A program made the position numbers and the translations under genes. 64,000 bases of DNA, from the NCBI GenBank assembly GCA_038206355.1, contig JBBRAY010000005.1, positions 62,001-126,000 on the forward strand. The letters run 5' to 3'. The DNA comes from JAPLDB01 sp038206355. Lineage in GTDB: Bacteria; Bacteroidota; Bacteroidia; AKYH767-A; 2013-40CM-41-45. The notes under the pieces were generated by a model. The model did no database searches. It saw only the letters and a list, made by a program, of their open reading frames with translations, and was not told where the DNA came from. Numbering within the stretch: position 1 is the first letter of the stretch; each line of letters starts with the position of its first letter. Of the stretch, positions 27,617-34,359 are shown piece by piece.

Positions 27617-28321
27617 TTATAAATAATAATCTCCCGTCAGTTCTCTGTAATCCTTACTGAACTGATCAATGGCATCATGAATAATAATTATGGATTCATC
27701 CATCACGCCAAAGCGTGAACTGAATTCCATCATCACCCGCTTCTCAGGCCTGTCCTGTTTCGTTTTTACTTTCAGCATCCGCTCGCAGAATAAACCATGT
27801 CGCATGGCGATGTCCATAAATTCCATTCCTTCTTTTATGGGGAGTATGACACACAGTTTGCCATTTGAAGTCAATATCTTTTTTGTTCCGAGAATCAGAT
27901 CCTCAAAGGTAAGCTGGTCGTGATGCCTTGCCTGTGATCTAAGCTCCTCCGGTGGTTTGGATGCATGATGAAAGTAGGGTGGGTTACTTACGATCAGGTC
28001 GTACTTTTCATTTGTTGTCCCGGCAAATTCCTGAAAAGAAATATGAAAGGGGAGGAGCCGCTCCCACCACGGAGATATTCTGAAATTCTCTTTGCATTGC
28101 AGAAATGCTCCTTCGTCAATATCCACAGCATGAATAATCCCGGAAGACTTTTGTGCGATCATCAGGGAGATTATTCCTGTTCCTGTCCCGATATCGAGAA
28201 TCTTTTTTGATCCGTTTACATTTACCCATGCGCCAAGCAATACCGCATCAGTGCCCACTTTCATTGCACACTTATCCTGATGAATCGTAAACTGTTTGAA
28301 ACGAAAGGTAGTTTCGGACAT
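27617..28321 (-). CDS. trmN6: tRNA1(Val) (adenine-37-N6)-methyltransferase
   Basis: A SAM-dependent methyltransferase of 234 aa related to E. coli YfiC/TrmN6, which methylates A37 next to the anticodon of tRNA-Val. Visible motifs are FKQFTIHQDKCAMKVGTDAV at the start, SAM-binding ILDIGTGTGIISL, and the N6-adenine catalytic motif NPPYF followed by SKPPEELRSQARH. It lies downstream of rimM on the same strand, beyond a palindromic repeat element of nearly 400 bases. Confidence 0.9.
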   Translation of the reverse strand: MSETTFRFKQFTIHQDKCAMKVGTDAVLLGAWVNVNGSKKILDIGTGTGIISLMIAQKSSGIIHAVDIDEGAFLQCKENFRISPWWERLLPFHISFQEFAGTTNEKYDLIVSNPPYFHHASKPPEELRSQARHHDQLTFEDLILGTKKILTSNGKLCVILPIKEGMEFMDIAMRHGLFCERMLKVKTKQDRPEKRVMMEFSSRFGVMDESIIIIHDAIDQFSKDYRELTGDYYL

Positions 28322-28345
28322 AAAAAAGGAAGGTCCAAAGTAAGA

Positions 28346-28376
28346 AGTATTAAGTAGTAAGACAAATCAATGATTT
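28346..28376. repeat. left 31-bp direct repeat of the palindromic element
   Basis: This 31-base segment (starting AGTATTAAGTAG) recurs at 28609-28639 in the same orientation with two mismatches. The two copies bracket the nested inverted repeat. Confidence 0.75.
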
Positions 28377-28382
28377 TTTGAA

Positions 28383-28559
28383 AGTGGCTCGTATTGGATT
28401 TAAAGATTCCTCATTCCATTCGGAATGACAATTAGGTTGCTGATTAAGTTGGCGGAAGAGAAAATTTGCCTCCGAGCCGCAAATTTTCTCTTCCGCCACA
28501 AACATCATTAATATCATGTCATTATAAATGCAATGAGGAATCTCTCAATCTGAGCCACT
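28383..28559. repeat. nested inverted repeat with a perfect 20-bp core
   Basis: The core arms at 28450-28469 and 28479-28498 (TGGCGGAAGAGAAAATTTGC and its complement) are perfect over 20 bp around a 9-base loop. Outside them, 28405-28430 pairs with 28517-28542 at 22 of 26 positions. The outer ends AGTGGCTC (28383-28390) and GAGCCACT (28552-28559) pair perfectly. The whole 177-base unit can fold as one long branched hairpin. No ORF is inside. Confidence 0.8.
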
Positions 28560-28608
28560 ACAAATTTTATTTGAGTACTGATATTTTAATTACCAGAACA
28601 AAGACGGC

Positions 28609-28639
28609 AGTATTAAGTATTAAGACAAATCAATAATTT
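28609..28639. repeat. right 31-bp direct repeat of the palindromic element
   Basis: Second copy of the segment at 28346-28376, two mismatches in 31, same orientation. Confidence 0.75.
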
Positions 28640-28660
28640 CAAATGAAGTACAGTACCACT

Positions 28661-28702
28661 ACTTAATACTCTTTACTTAATACTCTTTACTTAATACTTT
28701 TT
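28661..28702. repeat. three tandem 14-bp repeats (ACTTAATACTCTTT)
   Basis: Two exact copies and a third differing only in its last bases abut the rimM stop codon at 28704. The motif ACTTAATACT is the reverse complement of AGTATTAAGT at the ends of the nearby direct repeats, so it probably belongs to the same element. Confidence 0.75.
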
Positions 28703-28703
28703 T

Positions 28704-29225
28704 TTACTCAATGTACAAATCAATCAATCCGGCCGGAAGCGTCATAAGGATGTACATTCCGTCTTCATCAATGGAATCAATAAAATCTTCGTTGAGCGGA
28801 ATCAAAACCTCTTTGCCTTTAACATTGCAAACTGCAATTTCCTGCTGAGGGAATTCATCGATCCTGATAATTGGTCCGAGGTCGCCGTGGACAGCGTCGA
28901 TGATACGGAAGTCTTGAAATCCTTTCGCAGAATCGAATTGATGTTTTTCCTTTTTTCCTGACTTTTTCTGCTCCTTAAAAACATTTTTTTTCAGGAACAA
29001 TTGTGCCTTATGTTCGTCATTGATATCTTCAAATTTAACAATAACATTTCCTCCCTTTTCAAAAATATCAACGACTAAAAAAGGAACTTCAATTCCATCC
29101 ATGCTGATGAACAAAAATTTTTCATCAAAAAAATCATCTTCATTTGTTGCAAGCACGAGCTCACCACTAAAACCATTCAGCTTACTGATGAATCCGATTT
29201 TTTTAAAAGCCATTTCGCTCTTCAT
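28704..29225 (-). CDS. rimM: ribosome maturation factor RimM
   Basis: RimM binds ribosomal protein S19 during 30S maturation, near the 3' domain of 16S rRNA. The 173-aa protein has the RimM N-terminal barrel (FKKIGFISKLNGFSGELVL) and the PRC-like C-terminal barrel (EVLIPLNEDFIDSIDEDG). It sits downstream of rpsP on the same strand, the usual order. The expected trmD and rplS do not follow in this window. Its 3' end directly meets 14-bp tandem repeats. Confidence 0.92.
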   Translation of the reverse strand: MKSEMAFKKIGFISKLNGFSGELVLATNEDDFFDEKFLFISMDGIEVPFLVVDIFEKGGNVIVKFEDINDEHKAQLFLKKNVFKEQKKSGKKEKHQFDSAKGFQDFRIIDAVHGDLGPIIRIDEFPQQEIAVCNVKGKEVLIPLNEDFIDSIDEDGMYILMTLPAGLIDLYIE

Positions 29226-29297
29226 TCAAAAAAATAAATTATGGGAATAAATATTTCTGATTGCTATCGGGAACAAAGATTCACAAAGAATTCCGGC

Positions 29298-29337
29298 AAA
29301 ATAAAATCCGTCCTGACATCAGAACGGATTTTATTTT
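29298..29337 (-). terminator. hairpin terminator after rpsP
   Basis: AAAATAAAATCCGT and ACGGATTTTATTTT form a perfect 14-bp stem with a 12-base loop between the rpsP stop and the rimM start. Its AT-rich flanks give a U-rich 3' side on either strand. It may uncouple rpsP from rimM. Confidence 0.7.
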
Positions 29338-29400
29338 CTTGTCTATAGTTTCTTGTCTGTTGGTCGCATTTCTCGATGACTAATGACCAATGACAGCTGT

Positions 29401-29943
29401 TTATCCTTGCGCTTCACCCTCAGCAGGTGCTTCCGCAGCCGGAGCCTCTCCTTCAACAACTGCCGGTACTTCTTCAACCGGTGGAGGCGTATTTTTTACA
29501 CGCACTTTTTCAGCAATGACTTCGCGTTTCTTTGATTCATCAGCAAGACGTCCTTCCATTGTCTTGGAAGATTCACCCGCTAAACGCGCGCGTTTCTCTT
29601 CAATTTTGTTGTGCTTGTCCTCCAGCCATTTCTGGAATTTCTCATCGGCCTGTTCCTGTGTCATCAGACCTTTTTCAATACCACGCTGAAGGTGGCGTTT
29701 GAAAGTGATTCCCTTGTATGAGAGAATTGCCTTGGCGGTATCAGTTGGCTGTGCGCCTTTACTGAGCCACTCCATGGCTTTCACATCGTCAATGTGAATG
29801 GTTGCGGGGTTCGTGTTGGGGTTGTATTTACCGATGACTTCGATAAACTTACCATCCCTCGGAGCACGACCGTCCGCTACCACGATATGGTAATAAGCCT
29901 GGTGCTTCTTACCGTGACGTGCTAAACGAATTTTTACTGGCAT
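29401..29943 (-). CDS. rpsP: 30S ribosomal protein S16
   Basis: Small-subunit protein S16, 180 aa. The N-terminal ~85 residues are the conserved S16 domain (PVKIRLARHGKKHQAYYHIV, DGRAPRDGKFIEVIGKYNPN). The rest is a long extension: a Lys/Glu-rich helix at ~100-155, then an Ala/Pro/Glu-rich tail (VVEGEAPAAEAPAEGEAQG). Long S16 tails are usual in Bacteroidota. The gene is the upstream member of the rpsP-rimM pair and is followed by a hairpin terminator. Confidence 0.96.
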   Translation of the reverse strand: MPVKIRLARHGKKHQAYYHIVVADGRAPRDGKFIEVIGKYNPNTNPATIHIDDVKAMEWLSKGAQPTDTAKAILSYKGITFKRHLQRGIEKGLMTQEQADEKFQKWLEDKHNKIEEKRARLAGESSKTMEGRLADESKKREVIAEKVRVKNTPPPVEEVPAVVEGEAPAAEAPAEGEAQG

Positions 29944-30194
29944 TTTGCTTTAATTTTTGTTATTTGATGGTTATTTCTGCCTTTTCCTGAGTCATGTCAG
30001 GATAGCCATTCTCCGCTGGCTTTTTGAAAAGGGACGCGAAGATGCAGTTATTATTTGAATTGAGCAAAGGTGGGTAGTGAAAGTTAATAATTACTTATTT
30101 ACCCTTTTTCTTAACATCAATTATTAACTGCTAAAGGGGCATGCAGTTTTTGATTTTTGACTTTCGATTTTTGCCTTTTCTTTCAAACAACCCC

Positions 30195-30224
30195 TTGCAC
30201 AGTTATCCCCAAATTATACCTTTG
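30195..30224 (+). promoter_or_regulatory. promoter of the pyrophosphatase gene
   Basis: TTG at 30195-30197, a 19-base spacer and TACCTTTG at 30217-30224 match both Bacteroidota elements. It lies 75 bases before the hppA ATG. The gap upstream (29944-30194) shows no ORF or repeat; a CACCTTTG on the minus strand near 30065 is a weak candidate for the rpsP promoter. Confidence 0.7.
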
Positions 30225-30227
30225 CAC

Positions 30228-30258
30228 CCCTTTTTTAAAAAACCAAAGGGCTTTTTTT
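30228..30258 (+). terminator. hairpin plus T-run in the hppA leader
   Basis: CCCTTT (30228-30233) pairs with AAAGGG (30245-30250), followed by C and seven T. It has terminator form but lies just after the predicted hppA start point. It could attenuate, protect the 5' end, or end a transcript from upstream. Confidence 0.45.
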
Positions 30259-30298
30259 ATTTTTATTACTAACCAATAACAACTAACGAATTCAGAAT

Positions 30299-33004
30299 AT
30301 GGATATGTTGATCTACACAGTGCCGGCAATTGCAATTTTGGCGCTTATTTACTCCGCAATTATCACCGCTCGCATCTCAAAAGAGGATGCAGGAACTGAC
30401 CGCATGAAGCAAATCGCGGGATTCATAGCAACCGGTGCCATGTCATTCCTTAAAGCTGAATATAAAATTCTTGCTGTTTTCGTGGTAATAGTTAGCATCA
30501 TGCTCGGTATCACTGCTGATGCGGAGACCTCATCGCCACTCATCGTTCTTGCTTTTGTTACCGGCGCTTTCCTTAGCGCTTTTGCCGGTTTCATCGGTAT
30601 GCGCGTAGCGACAAAAGCTAACGTTCGCACGACCAATGCTGCAAGAACCAGTTTATCAAAAGCATTGAGTATTTCCTTTTCAGGAGGTGCTGTAATGGGG
30701 ATCAGCGTGGCTGCCCTTGGTATTCTGGGACTCAGTTTATTATTCATGTTATTTCAACACATGTTCAACGGCAATGCTGAACTCGGTGCTCCGTTAAAAA
30801 GGGTACTTGAAGTGTTAACCGGCTTCTCCCTCGGAGCAGAAAGTATTGCGCTCTTCGCACGCGTTGGTGGCGGTATATTTACAAAGGCAGCTGACGTGGG
30901 CGCTGACCTCGTTGGTAAGGTAGAAGCAGGAATTCCTGAGGATGATCCACGCAACCCTGCCGTAATTGCTGATAACGTTGGTGATAACGTAGGTGACGTT
31001 GCAGGCATGGGAGCTGACCTTTTTGGTTCCTATGTTAGTACTGTCCTCGCAACAATGGTATTGGGTGCATCAGTTGTCATGAGCAATAATAACCCTGATC
31101 AATTTGGTGGTATGTCTGCCGTTATACTTCCATTGATTATCGCAATCGTTGGATTGGTTTTTTCAATTGTAGGTACCTGGTTTGTACGCATAAAAGAAAA
31201 CGGAAGCCCTCAGCGGGCATTGAATATGGGTAACTGGGGTGCAATAGTTTTCACTGCTATCGCTTGTTATTTTGTAATCACTGCAATGCTTCCATCTACT
31301 TTTTCTATTAAAGGAATTGAATATACAAACGTTGACGTGTTCTATACCGTAGTCATCGGATTGATCGTAGGTGCATTGATGAGTCTCATTACTGAGTTCT
31401 ATTGTGCCATGGGCAAGAATCCTGTGATGACCATTGCGCGTCAATCCATGTCAGGTGCTGCAACAAATATCATCAGCGGATTAAGCGTGGGAATGATTTC
31501 TACTGCACTTCCAATCCTTGTACTTGCAGGCGGTATCATCGCATCATTCAGTGTTGCCGGAATTTATGGTGTGGCTATCGCCGCTTCAGGTATGATGGCT
31601 ACAACGGGAATCCAGTTAGCGATAGATGCTTTCGGGCCTATCGCCGATAATGCCGGTGGTATTGCTGAGATGAGTCATTTACCAAAAGAAGTTCGTGAAA
31701 AAACTGACATCCTCGATTCAGTGGGTAACACAACTGCTGCCATAGGAAAAGGTTTTGCAATCGCATCTGCTGCTTTAACTTCACTCGCTTTGTTTGCTGC
31801 TTTTAAAGAAATTACGGGAATTGAAGTAATAGATATCTCCAACGCGAAAGTGCTTGCCGGTTTATTTATCGGCGGTATGATTCCGTTTTTATTTTCTGCT
31901 TTGGCAATGCGTGCCGTTGGTCGCGCTGCCAACGCTATGGTTGTTGAGGTTCGTCGTCAATTCCGTGAGATTAAAGGTTTGCTTGAAGGCAAAGAAGGAG
32001 TTGAACCCGATTATGACAAGTGTATCCAGATTTCAACTTCTGCAGCTTTACGTTTGATGCTATTGCCGGGAATCCTTGCCATTTCTACTCCAATCATTAT
32101 CGGTTTTGGCTTTGGAAATGACGGTGCCCAGGTACTTGCTTCTGTAATGGCCGGAGTGGCTGTAACAGGAGTGTTGATGGCTATTTTCCAGAGCAATGCC
32201 GGTGGAGCATGGGACAATGCAAAAAAGAGTTTTGAAAAAGGAGTGGAGATTGATGGCAAAATGTATTACAAAGGAAGCGAACCACACAAAGCTGCTGTAA
32301 CCGGAGATACTGTCGGTGATCCGTTTAAAGATACTTCCGGACCGTCTATGAATATCCTGATTAAGCTTACAGCGATTGTTTCACTTGTAATAGCTCCTTT
32401 GCTAAATAAAGGTGGTGATGGTAAAATAGATCATGCCGGAGTTATAACCAATGAGGCTGCAATACCTAATGCTGACATTAAATCACTCAGTGGAGAATAT
32501 CCTGTTGACGCAGGTCACTCTTTTGTGTCTTATTCTATTAACCATTGGATGGGAAAAGCGCATGGCGGAATGCCACTTGATTCAGGTATGATCATCATGA
32601 CCGGGGACCCGAAAACATCTTCTGTATTTATTCAGCTCAATGCTGCCGGAATCAATTCTGGAAGCGAAAGCAGAAATGAAAACATGCGTGATACAGGGTG
32701 GTTCTTTATTTCTGAGTATCCAAAAATTATTTTGAAAACAAATGGCATAGATGAGAAATTCAGTAATGGAAATCATTATTCTCTGAATGGAGAAATTACA
32801 ATCAAGGGAATCACAAAGAGCATTGCTGTTCCGTTTAATTACCTTGGAGAAAAAGTGACTTCATGGGGAACAAAGGTTTATACTTTTGAAGGAGAAGCAG
32901 TGATCAACAGGAATGATTTTGGAATCGGAAAACCAAATCTGGAATTTCTTGGTGATGAAGCCAGAATTGAATTTACAGTGGAGTCAAGTATAAAAATCGA
33001 GTAA
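30299..33004 (+). CDS. hppA: K+-dependent cation-pumping membrane pyrophosphatase fused to a YceI domain
   Basis: A 901-aa protein. Residues 1-~703 are a membrane-integral pyrophosphatase with about 16 transmembrane segments that couples PPi hydrolysis to Na+ and/or H+ export. The active-site block ADVGADLVGKVEAGIPEDDPRNPAVIADNVGDNVGD is present (split here as ADVGADLVGKVEAGI and EDDPRNPAVIADNVGDN). GNTTAAIGKG has Ala where K+-independent enzymes have Lys, so K+ dependence is expected. A short Gly/Asp linker (~704-724) leads in frame to a YceI-like beta-barrel at ~727-901 (LNGEITIKGITKSIAVPF, NRNDFGIGKP). The C-terminus of these pumps faces the periplasm, where YceI proteins work. The fusion is odd, and YceI's lipid ligand here is unknown. 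Confidence 0.92.
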   Translation: MDMLIYTVPAIAILALIYSAIITARISKEDAGTDRMKQIAGFIATGAMSFLKAEYKILAVFVVIVSIMLGITADAETSSPLIVLAFVTGAFLSAFAGFIGMRVATKANVRTTNAARTSLSKALSISFSGGAVMGISVAALGILGLSLLFMLFQHMFNGNAELGAPLKRVLEVLTGFSLGAESIALFARVGGGIFTKAADVGADLVGKVEAGIPEDDPRNPAVIADNVGDNVGDVAGMGADLFGSYVSTVLATMVLGASVVMSNNNPDQFGGMSAVILPLIIAIVGLVFSIVGTWFVRIKENGSPQRALNMGNWGAIVFTAIACYFVITAMLPSTFSIKGIEYTNVDVFYTVVIGLIVGALMSLITEFYCAMGKNPVMTIARQSMSGAATNIISGLSVGMISTALPILVLAGGIIASFSVAGIYGVAIAASGMMATTGIQLAIDAFGPIADNAGGIAEMSHLPKEVREKTDILDSVGNTTAAIGKGFAIASAALTSLALFAAFKEITGIEVIDISNAKVLAGLFIGGMIPFLFSALAMRAVGRAANAMVVEVRRQFREIKGLLEGKEGVEPDYDKCIQISTSAALRLMLLPGILAISTPIIIGFGFGNDGAQVLASVMAGVAVTGVLMAIFQSNAGGAWDNAKKSFEKGVEIDGKMYYKGSEPHKAAVTGDTVGDPFKDTSGPSMNILIKLTAIVSLVIAPLLNKGGDGKIDHAGVITNEAAIPNADIKSLSGEYPVDAGHSFVSYSINHWMGKAHGGMPLDSGMIIMTGDPKTSSVFIQLNAAGINSGSESRNENMRDTGWFFISEYPKIILKTNGIDEKFSNGNHYSLNGEITIKGITKSIAVPFNYLGEKVTSWGTKVYTFEGEAVINRNDFGIGKPNLEFLGDEARIEFTVESSIKIE

Positions 33005-33023
33005 GAAATCAAACTCAAAATAG

Positions 33024-33066
33024 AATCCGTTTCAACCTGATACTTCAGATGGAACGGATTTTTTTA
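33024..33066 (+). terminator. Rho-independent terminator of hppA
   Basis: AATCCGTTTC (33024-33033) pairs with GGAACGGATT (33051-33060) with one G-U, followed by a T-run to 33065. The T-run overlaps the stop codon of the convergent LuxR gene at 33064-33066. Confidence 0.75.
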
Positions 33067-33798
33067 TGACCACCCTTCTTCAAGACTTTTTTGTTTCAGG
33101 TCTTTGATACTACGGCAACCGGTTTTTTCAAGTATATGCCTGCAATGGGCACGGACTGTGAAATAACTAATGTGAAGTTTTTTTGCGATTTCCTTTTGCG
33201 ACTGACCGGATAATATCTGATTCATTACCGAATTCTCGCGTAAACTCAGTCCTGCCGGATAATGCACAAATTTTTCTTCAAAAAGTTTCTTCCATTTTTT
33301 TCTGGCTGATTCAAATCCGGTTACGACCAATAACATTGCCGTATCTTTTTTGTATTCACTGATATCTGAAATATGGGCCAAAAGTACTTCAGGTTCAAGA
33401 GAGGAATCAATTTTCAATATCGTAGACTGGTGAAAAAGATGTTTAAACTTTCCGGGCGCTATTTTAATCCGATAATTCATGGAATATTTAAGCAAGGAAT
33501 AATCACTTTCACCTTTTCTCGATAATATTTCCCTTATCCTTGGATATGCTCTGGTTGTGATCATTTCAATATCAGCAGGTATAAGTAAATCCAGAAACGG
33601 CTGAAGATTTCGCTGCTTAAATTCAATTTCAGAAACACCGGTGAGATCTTCAAACTCCTTATTGTGAAAAAGAAGTTTACTTCTCTTTCTATCATAAAGA
33701 TAAATACCGCCGGTAATCTGATCAAGAAGAAATAATCTTAAAGCAGAAAGCGTTTTTCGTCCAGATAAAATGGATTCAAAATTTCGGTAAGAGGGCAT
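33064..33798 (-). CDS. PAS-LuxR transcriptional regulator
   Basis: A 244-aa DNA-binding regulator. A PAS-like sensor covers ~20-150 (GGIYLYDRKRSKLLFHNKEF, HISDISEYKKD). A C-terminal LuxR/GerE helix-turn-helix covers ~180-240 (LSLRENSVMNQILSGQSQKE, then IAKKLHISYFTVRAHCRHIL). It has no receiver domain or signal peptide, so it probably senses a cytoplasmic signal or partner. It is convergent with hppA and shares its terminator region. Target genes cannot be told from the sequence. Confidence 0.88.
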   Translation of the reverse strand: MPSYRNFESILSGRKTLSALRLFLLDQITGGIYLYDRKRSKLLFHNKEFEDLTGVSEIEFKQRNLQPFLDLLIPADIEMITTRAYPRIREILSRKGESDYSLLKYSMNYRIKIAPGKFKHLFHQSTILKIDSSLEPEVLLAHISDISEYKKDTAMLLVVTGFESARKKWKKLFEEKFVHYPAGLSLRENSVMNQILSGQSQKEIAKKLHISYFTVRAHCRHILEKTGCRSIKDLKQKSLEEGWS

Positions 33799-33891
33799 AA
33801 ATTAATGCAAGAAAAAACTAAACAGAGATGCAAGAAAAGCAAAGTTTAATGAAATTGTCCAACTTCAGCTAAAAATAGTACAGATGTTCTA

Positions 33892-34059
33892 TTGCACAGC
33901 GGAGACTTAAAATACACTTTTGCCATGTTTCTATCAAGGGTTGTAACTCTGTTTAGTTGTTTGCAGGATAACTTTTTTTTCAGAGCGCAAATCCCCCCCT
34001 CGAAGAAATATATCCCTTTTGCGGCCACTGATTCTATCATGTGGCTGCTTTTTTTTTAA
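33892..34059 (+). ncRNA. candidate intergenic small RNA
   Basis: No convincing plus-strand gene lies in 33799-34359, yet a strong terminator ends at 34059. Upstream, TTG at 33892-33894, a 20-base spacer and CACTTTTG (one mismatch to TAnnTTTG) at 33915-33922 form a near-promoter. This would give a transcript of about 130 bases. A 44-codon ATG frame (33925-34059) runs through it and ends inside the T-run; I think that is chance. The remaining gap to ligA holds only a small ATACCG/CGGTAT hairpin at 34077-34094. Confidence 0.35.
34021..34059 (+). terminator. orphan Rho-independent terminator
   Basis: GCGGCCAC (34021-34028) pairs with GTGGCTGC (34041-34048) with one G-U. Inner TGAT/ATCA pairs lengthen the stem around a bulge. 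Nine T follow. No gene on the plus strand precedes it. Confidence 0.75.
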
Positions 34060-34359
34060 TGTACTGTCGGAACAATATACCGGTAACTCGGTATAGCCTG
34101 AGGAAGCATCGCGTCCAAAGGGAGGATGTGTTTAAACCGGAATAATAAGTCATAAACCGTCAACAGTGACATACTTTAATCATTCATTCAATTGCGAATT
34201 GTAAAATCAGCATCATCCTGATTTTTCTTCCGTGCATCAGTGCCCTGTTGTGATATAATATTGTGAACACGGAGTCTTTTAGTGCCAGGAAAGAAATAAG
34301 TTCTACCCTTGTTTTCAATCCACTTTTCAAGTAGTATCTTTCGCTCCCTTTTTTACAAT

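Noticed and set aside
33925..34059. 44-codon frame ending in the orphan terminator
   Set aside because: Low-complexity Phe and Pro runs from homopolymer tracts and a stop within the T-run; more likely chance than a peptide gene.
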